Below, one piece after another: positions 12,001-23,500 of a stretch of 64,000 nt of DNA. The stretch is taken from NCBI GenBank assembly GCA_030704615.1, contig CM060731.1, positions 38,688,001 through 38,752,000 of the forward strand. Direction: 5' to 3'. The translations under genes and the position numbers were made by a program. Positions within the stretch are counted from its first letter, which is position 1. The number at the start of each line of letters is the position of its first letter. This stretch comes from Takakia lepidozioides (taxonomy: Eukaryota; Streptophyta; Takakiopsida; Takakiales; Takakiaceae). The notes beneath the pieces were generated by a model that saw nothing but the letters and a program-made list of their open reading frames with translations, had not been told where the DNA came from and made no database searches.

Positions 12001-13850
12001 TTAGTACAAAGGGCTTCCAATAAACAAAGCACAAAAGAACAGAGCAAGAAATGAACAAAGGACCAAGAGACATTTCTCTCCACTCTAGAATGTTTTCACT
12101 TGGCTAAGTGGACTACCAAAACCTAGGGGGAAGGGATAAAAGTTCACCTCTCCTATGGGGTTTCTTACTTCCTACCTCCTCTTCTCTCTCTAGGGGCTCG
12201 CCACACTCTCAAGTTGAAACACCACTCATTTTTTGGGAAAGATCTCTCTTTTTTCACTTCAAAAATGACATTTGGTCTCACAAGCTAGGCACCTAGGGTA
12301 TCCCCAGTCTTCCTAAGCTTCACTAGTTGCTTCTTCCAAGCTTGCCCAAAGAAACTAGGCTAAGCTCTAAGCACACAAGCAAACTAGGACTTCACACTAA
12401 GTTGCATAAAGCAAAGCTTGTCTCTCTCCACAAACTCCTAAGCAACTAACTAACAAGCAACTGACAAGCAAAAAACTAGAAGTAAAGTGGTGAGCAAGCT
12501 CACCTCTTAAGCCCTATATACTAGAGATACTATAAACAATGATTGGATGGAACATCCAAAATCCTTGGATGAAAGAAGATTTCAACATTTCTTGGTTGGT
12601 AAGTGTTATATTTCATCTAACCAGCTGTCCTAGGGCGCTCTTAGATTTTTTAGGCTAAAAAATCCACTCCATTTGAATTTTTGTGGCCACGAATGCTCGA
12701 AAACTCCAAAAATAGTGAATTATTGCAAATTTCATTCAAAATTCTTAAAACTTGGCCAAATTTTCTTAAGGTATCCTTGTAATCCCCACAAAATTGCAAC
12801 TCCATTTGGAAAATGACCAAGCCGCAATTCGACGTGAAAACATAGTTTTCAACGCGTAACATATTTTTTGGTTGTGGAAAAATCGACGCTTGGGGCTGAA
12901 ACTCTTTCCACATGATATTGTACCGCTATCATCCACACACAAAAAATCCTTCCCCAAACAGCGTTCGATTCTGCCTTCGTCATATTTATTGAAGATATTT
13001 CGCATAGCAAAATCCCAGTCGCCAACTACTGCCGGATAAAACCTCTTTAGGATTTTTAGTAGGAGACCAAGACTCCTTGGAAGCTCCTTGAATTGAATTC
13101 ACACACAAAAACTTAATTGTCCTCATGAGAAAAAGAATTCACTGCAGACAGTTTACAACTTGCGATACTACAGTGCCCGTTTTGCTTTAGTGAACTAAAA
13201 CACCAGGGAACCATGCTTGATCCCTTATCCACTTTTGTCAAGGATGGCCAGCTTCCAAATACATAGCATTCGTTGGGTCGCACTGTTTCTTATAAGCCAG
13301 CCTTGGGGTCGCTCCAACGTTGACATCAGCTATTAATGAAGGCAGCTAGAAAGATTGAGTTTGGGGGACCTCGCGCCGCTAACTGATAGAGACATAAAGA
13401 GGGCTAAAACGAACGATGAAATGAAAGAAAGAGCAAGGATGACACTAAGAAGAGATTGGAAGAAAATCTAATAATCTAACTGAAGGAACAAAGCTAGAAA
13501 TGAGAGATGAAGGATATAAGGAAAAAAAGAAGCTTTGACCTCAACTTCATTGCATGAGACATTAAAAGGAGAAATACAACGCAATCTGAAGGGTAATGAG
13601 TGGATTTGCATATCATTGGAAAGGTCCTAATCAGTACTTTAAGAGGTAGCCTACTGAAGGACTCGGGAAGCCACTGTCGACGATAGCCACTGGCGGAAAC
13701 TCTAGCGAGAGAGAGGAAGAGACCTCTGGAGCCTCTTTCCGCAAACCACGGAGCTCCATCGCACCTCCCAAGAGTCAATTTGGCAAGTCACAAAAGAAAA
13801 AGAAAATGGCAAGTTCAGTTTTCCATTATAAATACATAAATACATATTAT
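9048..13850. other. Intergenic, no gene recognised
   Basis: I see no supported coding sequence. 9430-9890 is purine-rich and then GC-rich, and may be promoter or leader for the minus-strand transporter. 11170-11230 has a duplicated 'aaatttttgggggctg' pair. 11300-13150 is long non-coding sequence rich in 'ctctctcc' and 'aacaaagcacaa' style text that may be a decayed repeat, but no LTR ends or coding domain were identified. Confidence 0.4.
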
Positions 13851-13861
13851 TAAATAAAAAA

Positions 13862-13935
13862 GTGAGATAAAAGCTTCAACTGCCACCCAAGTGGTCTTGG
13901 TTCAAATCCTTGCTTGCCCATTGCACACAGTGGGA
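13862..13935 (+). mobile_element. Possible tRNA-derived SINE head
   Basis: The block 'ggttcaaatcc' (about 13899-13909) is a good Pol III B box. An A-box-like 'aagcttcaactg' precedes it at about 13872, at tRNA-like spacing. The surrounding text is non-coding. The A box is imperfect and the body and tail of the element are not defined, so this is tentative. Confidence 0.35.
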
Positions 13936-15630
13936 TGCTGAAACTCCATGCAAACATCCCAAAATAACTCCTTGCGCTGAGACGCTCGTGTGAGAGGGAG
14001 GAGTGTGGAGCTGAAAGGTGCACAAGAAGAAGGATGCGTGTGAAGTCGGTGCTGCTTTGGAGCTGCATCGTTAATTGGGAGGAAAGCGGGAATGAGATGA
14101 GACTGGATGGTTCCCAGCAAGCGCATGGGCGGCGATGCCACCGTCCAAACTCTACACCCGCGCTTTCCTTGTTGCTTCCCGGCCGAAGCTCTTCCCACCA
14201 ATTTGGGAAAATCTCGTCTCCTCACTTAGGTAGGCTGAGTACTTACGGGTTTAAAGCCTACGATGCTTACGTGGTCCTTTAGGATGATCAGTCACACGGG
14301 GGCTGAAGACACGGCCCAGGATTTGTCTGGAAACATGGGAGCTGCTGGTTTTTTATTTTGGAGTTTGTAATTCGTAAGGAAAATGCGATATGACGGCGAA
14401 GATCTAGCGCAAGTACATTGGGCTTAGGCAGTGGAGTCATTTCCAGCGTCTGTCTTGGAAGACTACGTGGGCAGTGGTGCTGGAGTACCCATCCTCAGGT
14501 GAGGGAGAGGGAGAGCACAGCATTGTTGTACGATGATTTCGAACAACAATACCGCTCCTGTGATTGGAAGAACTTCCAGATAGAGACATAAGGCAAATTT
14601 AATCACTGGGTTTTCGATTACAGGAAGAACTTCCAGATAGAGATAAGGCAAATTTAATCACTGGGTTTTCAATTACAGCAAGAAGGGGCATTTTTGGTTC
14701 ATAACCAAACGGGGAATTTATCCCTGTCAAATGTGACAGCGAGACTATTGTGATTCGTTGGGGGCTGCAGTACTTGCAGAACTAGTTCTCTGCTGGAGTA
14801 GCACCCTTAATCGAAATTCGAAATCGAGGTTATGCAGGGATGTGTATATAATAGACAATCAAGTCAAGCTACCTGGTTTTACAGTTGCATTCAAGAATTT
14901 TCGAAGGGATCAGAGGGCTGCATTCTGAAGAAGGTTTGATTTCTGTTTCGAGCAGAGGGCTAGACTAACAAGGAGCAGCAGCATTAGATGTCAGTCCATT
15001 ATGGTATAGCAATCTCAGACAACCAAGCAGTTTTCATCTTGAGGACTGCTCTCTACTGTACCTGCATCTTGTGTACGAGGAAGCGGATAGCTGCAATCGT
15101 TTTTCCATGATTATTGTCTAAAAAAATTGGCATGAGATACATTGCATTTTCTTGGATTAAGGCCGTTCTTCTCTGTTTCCGAAGCCCAATCGGCCATCTT
15201 TTTGCCTGCACGCTTCAATTGCTATCAATGTTGGTGCTTTGTTCTATATAAGGACTGGTGTTTAGGCAACAGCACTACTAACTATTACTGTAATATTTGT
15301 CAAAGGTATCTTCACAGGCAGCCATGTCTTCCAGTAGGTGAATACTTTTGCCCTTATTTGGTTTGCAGAGGCACTGAGTGGACACCAGTTAGTCCGTTTT
15401 GAGTTAGAAAGAGGGGGTATTACACAATCTGGTGTTTGGGTGTGGTTGTACTCTGGTTTTTGAGCTAAATGAGACATGCTTCAATCTTACCCTGGTGCTA
15501 CTTATATGACTTGTCTCCAGGTTTAATACAGGGATTGTGCCAGATGATGTCAAGAAGAAGATACAGGGGTTAATCCTGAAACAGTTTCCACTGAAGGAGG
15601 ACAGAATTTGAAAAGTGTAGACCTGGTATC
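13936..15630. other. Intergenic and 5' leader of the DOG1-ankyrin gene
   Basis: No coding gene seen. The segment before 15631 probably contains a spliced 5' untranslated region: an acceptor-like 'cttgtctccag' at about 15511-15521 is followed by about 110 bases leading to the ATG. This is inferred only from splice-like text. Confidence 0.35.
14567..14678. repeat. Tandem duplication, about 57 bp x 2
   Basis: The unit starting 'gaagaacttccagatagag' and ending 'ttcgattacag' (14567-14623) is repeated at once (14624-14678) with a two-base deletion and a single substitution. High similarity implies a recent duplication. Confidence 0.9.
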
Positions 15631-18600
15631 ATGACAGTCCCCACATTTGAGAAGTTCTACTCGGAATGGGTAGAAGAAGGGAGAACCCTTGTGCATTCTC
15701 TTCGAAAGATGCTTGAGACTATACCGACTGACATTCGTCTGTCAAGTCTTGTGCAATGTTGCTACTACCACTACACAAAGTTTGTAGATGCCAAGATACA
15801 AGCAGGACAGGAGGATGCTTATTACGTAGCTGCGGGTATGGGGGAAAGCCCACTTGAAGCAGGGTTTATGTGGATGGGTGGGTGGCGTCCCACCGCTGCC
15901 TTTGTGCTGGTCTATTCACTTATGGGGTTGCAGATAGAAAATGATGTGCATAAGCTTATGGAAGGCATTCATGTCCCGTCCATGGCAGCTCTCTCAGCAA
16001 AGCAGCTCTCCAGGTCAGTGGCTTTCTGTGAAGTGGAGCAGTCTAAGATATCCATAAGTATGTGAATGACCTCTTTTGACATTGAGTGCTCTCACATTAC
16101 TTTGGATTTACTGGAAGCTGGCCATCTTATACCTCAATGTTGTTGACCTTGTGTAAACATTTTCCTCTAGAAACAAAGACTTCTTCCAACTATTGGGTCG
16201 AAGCAGCTCAAGAACAGGTTGGTAAGGACAGGGCCGTGTGGACTAAGGCAGAAACACCCTTGGCAGTGGCAGGGATGAGATGTGACAAGCTGATAAGTTT
16301 TGATGGTGGACCTAGATGGTGCAAGTTCATCTGATCACCTGAAGCCGTTAACGTCATTCTTTGTTTTCCAGATTGAATTCCCTGCAGCAGCTGACACAAC
16401 TTGCAGAGGATGGCCTTTCAAAGCGACTGGCTCTCTTGCAGGTTTTCCCCTCTTTGTCATCCCATTGTTCTGTTAAGTGTCATTGGAGGTTGAGGTTTAA
16501 CAATTTGAAATAATTTGTCCCTTACCATGCACTTGAAGCATACAACTTTGAGTCCATCAAAAACTTGTGAGGGGACCTGCATTGCATTGGCTGTTGCTGG
16601 TTATGACCTCCCTGACCTTTGACTGAGGATGGGGATACCTGCTTATTGGCTGTTTCTCTGATCAATGTATGTTTTTATGGAGACCATATCGTCTTCATGC
16701 TGTGGTGAACCCAACAAATGTAAACATACTATTCTCCTGGTCACCACAAATTTCTCGTGTCTATTTGTAGCTGAGGAGACAGCAGACAGCGTGTTATAGA
16801 AGGATTTTGTAAAGTGTGGAGTTCTGCGATGGATGCAGATGCTGGTGGCTGATCAGGAGATGGCGCGAGCAACCACAGCAGAGCCTCCCCCAAGTGAGTC
16901 CTTTGACTTATCAGAGCTAAGGGAAGCCATGGAACCCAAGCTAGCGGGCCTACGGGACCTCTTAGTGGAGGCAGAAGTTGTGAGACTTCATACCCTCCGT
17001 GAAATCCTTACATTGTTGACACCGGTCCAGGCTGCACAGTATACTGTGGCTGCATTTGAGATGGCAAGTGCTCTCCACAAGTTGGGGAAGAGTGATAGCG
17101 ATGCACACTCTGGGAGCCTCTACTCATCGCCTTTGGGGCAAGGAGTGGTGAACATAAGGGAGACTGCGTCACAGGGCAAGGTTGGGCAGCTTCAGGAGGT
17201 TTTGAAAATGGGGGTGGACCCTTCGGAACCTGACTATGACAGTCGGACCCCTTTGGTATGTACATATATGTTCCAACAGGATGCAAGAGAGGCCTTTTTG
17301 CAGATTGGTTGGTCAAGAAAGCCATTGAACTCAAGAATGTCGTCCATGTGTTGGTCTCTCTGGATAGGCAAATCAGAGGTATATAACCCTCTGAAACTGT
17401 TGGTCAAATTGTTCTTGGTTGACTCCAAACTTAAAGGTCGGAAGGTGTTTTGATATTGGTCTTTTGATTACAGCAATCAACTGTAGCTAAGCTCTTGTTG
17501 ATGTGAATGGACAGCATGTGGCAGCATCCAGGGGGCATACCGAATGTGTGGCTTTGCTGGTGAAGGAGGGTGCAAAAGTCAATCAGAAAGGTGAGTCCCT
17601 TTTTGCTCACAGGAGGTAAAGTTCCCAACTGTGATGAATCATTCTCTTTAAACACACAAGTGGGGCAGATATCGGAACATCAGGAAATTTCTTCATTGGA
17701 GCCTTGGCTTTGATGAGAGCATAAAAATCATGTGAAGAGTTGTCTTGTATCCATCAATGGTGAAGCCTTCTCGATTTCAGCCATCTCTAGCGAAACAAGA
17801 CAGGTGTTCCAGATTTCGTCAGGCCAACTTATAAGATCAGGGAGGGGGCACTTTCCTCCCTCCCCCCTTCTTTGTGTGTCACTGTTAACCTTCTCTTCGT
17901 AAAATGTGGGATGATGGTATGCGCAGATGACTTCGGCCTGACACCACTTTTGGAAGCTTTGAAAGGAGGCCATGATGCCGTGGCTCAGATTCTCATTAAC
18001 AGTGGTGCCATACCTCACTTGCAGGTATAGTCTGGGTTTGTGAATAAGTGGGATTCTTAAGCAAATTCTATCTTAGAGAGAAGCCCTGTTGTAAAATGTC
18101 GGTGCAGCATTCTGGCTTTCTATGAATACCTCTTGGTGAGGGACACATTAGGCTCCTCTCAGATAGAGTTCAATTGTCCAGAGACTATTTCATGGAACTT
18201 GCTGTCCCCTGAAAGAGGGAACACAAGTGGATCTTCCCTGCTGAGTGTTGAGACAAGCCTAAATTGCAAGGTCGCTATAATGAAATAGGAGCATCCGGGA
18301 AATGGCCTAGTGGTTAGGCACAAACAGCCTTACAAAGTGGTCATGGATAAAAGCCACATACATATGTATGATGTCCAGACGGCACAGGCCCATTATAGCC
18401 AACCCAACGTTAAAAAGGGGTCCCGCGTTAACTGGTTACTTAATGCATACTTGGGGACTTCTGAGTGGATGTTTGGGCAACGGCGTTGTCCCCATTACTG
18501 TCGTGAGAAGGTGTCCACCTTCCTAGTAGAAGATATAATAGCCCTTCGGGGTGAAGTCACAACATAAGTTACTCCTGCTGTGACAAGAGTCTCCTCTCTA

Positions 18601-19663
18601 ATGAAATAGGTGGTCAACCAATGCTCATTTGTGCAATATTGCATTTCAACAAGATGTCATCATTTATGGGCTACCCAAAGCACTTCATTTGCATTATTTC
18701 TAGTTAGCTGCACCTTGCCTCTAACGTTACATGTCCCTGGCTTTTATCTGTCTCACTCTAGGAGGCAGGCACTGAGATTTGTAAAGCTGCAGCAAGTGGG
18801 GACATGGGGTATGTGAAAAGGCTGGTGAGGCATGGAGTAGATCCTAATGTGGTGGACTATTCGTATCGCACTCCGTTACATGTAGTTGCAGCGAAGGGAG
18901 CTGCTGAAGATGCTGAGTTTTTGGTGCATGTGGGTGCAGATGTTCTTGCCAGGGACAGGTTTGTACTTCCTTTCCTTTCTATTGGGAACAAGGACCATTA
19001 CAAAATCCAGTGCACCAGTGATGCACGGAATAAACTACATCCATTTGTTCCTACTTGATAGTATGACCCAGCCCTGCTGCTGTTAACTCTCAAAATAAAC
19101 AGCAATGTGCAGACAAAGCATGCAGCCAAAGCATGTTTAGCACTACGGTTTTCTCTAACACATTTGGCTGGAAATGTGGGAGCTTCCAACATTCAGGAAG
19201 CTCACTTAGTAAAGTCAAGTGAACCCTTTGTTTTGCTGAACTCTTTCATTCAACTCCCAGAATGGGAGTTGTGAAGTACTCATGAGTACCAAAGGTGTTT
19301 GAGCTTGCTCATCACCACCTTAGAATGTCAGGTGACATTTACCAAATAACACTTTAGCAGCAAACCTTTGATGAACTCCGTTTCATTTATCTGCCAAATA
19401 TCTGCCAAATACTCTACATGATTATACTTTTGGCTTCTACAGGCTCTTTCTACAGACTCAGATGATTGTGTTTATGCAGGCATGGTTATACACCATTGGA
19501 TGACGCGAGGCAATCGGACAATGAAGCCACTCTCAAAGTTCTGGAGGATGAAGTTGCGCGACGCCAGCTTGTGTTAGATCAGTCTTCTGGATCATTTGAG
19601 GATCAAGGAGATTCAATGGAGGGTAGTGTAACTTCTCGACTGGTCGCAAATGCACAGGACTAA
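15631..19663 (+). CDS. DOG1-domain protein with C-terminal ankyrin repeats (7 exons, about 474 aa)
   Basis: Predicted exons are 15631-16013, 16372-16441, 16839-17255, 17515-17590, 17927-18024, 18762-18958 and 19480-19663. Phases agree at every join and the total is 475 codons including stop. Residues 1 to about 230 form a DOG1 domain, the C-terminal domain of TGA bZIP factors and of seed-dormancy DOG1 proteins: 'FEKFYSEWVEEG', 'HYTKFVDAK', 'GGWRPTAAFVLVYSLMG', 'LSAKQLSR', 'LREILTLLTPVQAAQYTVAAFE'. Residues about 255-445 are ankyrin repeats ('SRTPLHVAASRGHTECVALL', 'FGLTPLLEALKGGHDAVAQIL', 'YRTPLHVVAAKGAAEDAEFL', 'HGYTPLDDARQSDNEATL'). A short acidic tail follows. There is no bZIP region. It is likely a regulatory or scaffold protein: DOG1 domains mediate dimerisation and haem or calmodulin binding in known members, and ankyrin repeats bind proteins. 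Its actual role is unknown. Confidence 0.85.
18298..18570 (+). mobile_element. SINE-like insertion inside intron 5 of the DOG1-ankyrin gene
   Basis: 'tggcctagtggttaggcac' (about 18303-18321) matches a Pol III A box very well. A B box is weak or diverged in the following 40 bases. The text up to about 18570 ('gcccttcggggtgaagtcac') is unlike the surrounding intron. This resembles a tRNA-derived SINE in the sense orientation. Element borders are approximate. Confidence 0.35.
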
Positions 19664-20515
19664 TTCTAAGTTCGTGTTGTGTAGAGCTTAGAAATGTATG
19701 CAAGTAGTTTGCTAGACAGGGCTGTATCTTACCTAACATACATTTGTAGTTGCACACGCCGTAATTAGTCCACAAGTGGGCTTTGCTGTTTCACCCTACT
19801 AATCAGGTACAATCTGATATCTGTATGATGGGGAGGAACATCAAAACTACATTGTTAGATCTTGGGTTGAGACAACAAATACTATTAGAGGACATTCCAA
19901 AGTAGCACATCTCATCAGTATTAGTGGCTTGCACTCTATACACACTTTTCTACTTGAAATCGAGAAATAAAAAATTACATGCATTGGGTGAGGTTATTTC
20001 TGCTAGCATGGAAGTAAGTCAAAACACCATTCTGCTCTAGTTCCCTTGCAGTAGAAATTTCTTTGGCCAGTAGCACGGTCATAGACCAAATATGTGGACT
20101 GTAGGCTTGGACTTGCTCAGTGTTTTAGTGATTTGCCATAACCAGTGTTGCAAAAACCCAAATTTATGTTAGATCTGATGTTGAAACTCTAGTCTGCAGT
20201 ATCCAAGCATAATATTCACAGAACTTTTCCCCTTTCTGTCGACTTGAAGTCGCAAGTCATGCCAATAATGTAGCAACATTCCACTCCATAGTTACATATT
20301 GACCCAATATAATTAAATCTACCATGGGGGACAGTAAAACCAACCTACCCCTACAGCACAAACCATGTCATTTGTGACATTATAATGTGGATGCCAAAAT
20401 GCATGATGACACATCATGACCAAATTTGGTAATTTCCTTTCCAAAATTCTTTCATGATCCATGTCTCAAGCCAGAATGTCCATACAAAAGTTTCAAGTAA
20501 CACAAGTGAAGGGGG
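19664..20515. other. Convergent intergenic region
   Basis: This lies between the 3' ends of the DOG1-ankyrin gene (plus) and the histidine kinase gene (minus). It is AT-rich and non-coding, and should contain both 3' untranslated regions. No further feature is recognised. Confidence 0.5.
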
Positions 20516-23500
20516 TTATGAGCTACAAGTCCTTCTTTCTACATCAAAAGAGTCCTTCTCAGGGGGTACAATATGGCCAATTGCTGACAGCAACTGCTTG
20601 ATGTCAAAAGGCTTGCCCAAGTACCCATCCATACCATGCGAGAGGCATCTGTCCTGGTAACCTTGAATAGCATGAGCTGTAAGACCTATGATTGGAAGCC
20701 TGCTCCATCCATGCACCATCTCTTCCTCCCTTATATATTCAGTCGCTTTCAATCCATCCAAGTTTGGCATCTGCCATCCCACCCAGGAACAATGATATTT
20801 TCATCTGTTACTCTTAGTTGTATCTTGCCATTTCTCTGTCGGGGGACTGCATGCATCCAAGTTCTACACAATGGCAAGGTCCTACATGAAAACCTTACTG
20901 CTGCCAGTTAGAATGTAACAAATGCTTCAGACAAGAGACTTTACATTACTGAGAAGCTAACAAGGCAAAGGCAATTACAAGTTGTGTACTCAGTTCCGCC
21001 AAATCCAGTAATCCACCATCTGTTCTCTGCCTGAAGACCAAAAGAAAGAGAAGCTAGAGAAGCAAGAGAAGCAAGAGTCTCATACCTGAACATCCATGAG
21101 CACAAGGTCAAAGCAATCGTGCTGTGCACAAACAGTGTCAAATGCCTGCTGCCCATCACTCACAATTGTGACCGAATGTCCCTGTCTCTCCAACTGAAGG
21201 CTTGTGACCTTCTGATTGATGGCATTATCTTCGGCCAGAAGTATCTTTAACCTACACCCCTCTGCTGATCTCCTAGCTGAATGGATAGTACCTGGGGATA
21301 TGCTGCTATCTATATTCTCTCCACCAATGGGCTGCTCTAGTTGTGTGGACTGCACTTTGGATGACTTTGGAGCCATCACAACACTTGAGTTCACGGGTTT
21401 TGGGGCCTGTTGGACACTAGTTAGACCCAGCATAGGCACAATTATATTACTTCTTTCACTTTCTGCTCCACTCCAGCTAACAGTATGGTCACTCTGAACC
21501 AAACCACCTTTGGACTCCATGGACTGTGTATAATCTCCAGTTTGCCCAGAGTTTGCTAACTCTGCAAGTCCTCCTGTAAGACTGCCTGCTTGAGTAGAAG
21601 CTAACATGGCATGGTGCAACTCAACAGGTTTTGAAGAGTCCCCAGAGAGCTCTTCTCCATTTGACAAGCTTTCAGATCCAGATTTGACACCTTCAGTGCT
21701 TCCGCCGAGGGCAAGAATTGGTGGCTCATGGCTAATGCTGGATTCTCCATTTTGTTGCATGTGGACGACATCCTCTGTGGGACGGTGGATAGTATCAATC
21801 TGCTTGTCAGGCACAGTTGCCTCACCATCATGCTGATTCAATGCTTGCTGAGGACCAGTATCGTAGATGGCTTGCTTTCGGCATGCTTCTCTAACTGATG
21901 CACACAAACCCACTTGCTGCCTCAGAGGCCAAGTCACCCTGTCAAACCCTAAACCTAATAATCCTTGAGCAGCTTTGAGGTTTAATGATGCTGCACCCCC
22001 CTACATGATAAAAAATCATTCATAAATGTTGCCATGTCCCCGGGGCCTACGTCCTTCTCTGTTTTCCGGCCTTTTGAGAGAGAATCTGAAGTGTCATTGG
22101 GCCTATTTTTGCAAATGGCAGTTTAGCCTTGCACTCAGCCTTAGACACCTCGACTCCACCCAGGCATTTATTGATGCAAATGTGAAAAAAAAGGTCTCCC
22201 ATCAGGCTGCCTGATGGAGGGCGACGGTTACCTGCATAGGAAAACATGGTGGAAAATACACCAATCTTCAAATTAAATACCACCCTTCTCATTATAGAAA
22301 GAGGCTTACTGAAAGAGGTGTGTAGTGGTACCATGTGGTCAAAGCGAGAGCCTTACCACAAAAGCTACTGGTGTCAAGAAGTATGTGTCTCCATCTCTAC
22401 TCTTTGGAAGCCTGTGGCTGGGTCTATGGCCACAAGGCTACAGTCGTCTCATGAGTACATTCTAAAACCAAAACAGGTGGAGTGGTACCATGTGGTCTAC
22501 GCCATATCTTTACCACAAAAGCTAATGATCTCCAGAAGATTGTAGAAGCCATTACCTTTTCTATTTTGATAAGCTGCATATTACAGTTCTACTGATCATA
22601 CTGTACTACAGGTTGGAGTTCCTCCATAGGGCCAAACCTTTATTTGCCGAAAGTGTTCTATCCAAGGGCTTGTCCTTGGTGTCAGTAAGGAGAAATGGAA
22701 GGCGAAAACGGAAGTTACTCCCCTTGCCCTCCTCGCTCTCTACCCAAATTGTGCCTCCCAACAGCTTCACAAACCTGCAAAGTATACAAGTTGTTTGCAT
22801 TACTTAGCAGCTGAAGTACTATGAAGAGAGTCATCAGAATAACCTGCTTCTGCAAGATTCTAAGGATCCAAGTACTCCTGCTGCTCCAGAAGTAGAGAAC
22901 CCTTGGGGAGCTGGGCACCCTCTCCTCCTATTTGTACTCTGTTTCAATGCCATGAATTGGCGTTTTTCTCTCCAAAAAAAGAAAAGGACGGGACATACAG
23001 TAGTTCAGAAGCATCGTACCTATGCACAATACAGAGACCAAGGCCTGTGCCCCCATAGAGCCGTGATATGGATGCATCAGCTTGTGTAAAAGGTTTAAAC
23101 ATGTCTTGCAGTTTCTCCTTGCTTATTCCGATACCTGTGTCTTGCACTTCAAACTCAAGTTTTAAGCTCTCTGGCTGTTGAGGCGTGTCTGGAGTCTCTG
23201 GCAACATAATTCCAGCCACTGCTGCCACATCTTGGCTGCAAGGTTCTGAGTCAAAACATTTGTAACAGTTGAGAACGAACATTCACTCAAGTCCAACACA
23301 CTCTACTCTAACAATATAGTTTAATCCTCAGCTTCATTAAGGTCCAGAGTTTTCCTGTTAGTAAGTAACAATGATATTAGTATTGTCCATGGGTGCAATA
23401 AAAATGACATACTATTCCTCACTCCACTACGGCCCGCATGCAATATAGCAAATATATAGACAAAGATGCCCTACCATTTTCAGAGCTGAGCCCTCCGTCA

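Noticed and set aside
11300-13150. Possible LTR of a further retrotransposon
   Set aside because: No TG..CA borders, duplicated copy, polypurine tract or primer site could be identified.
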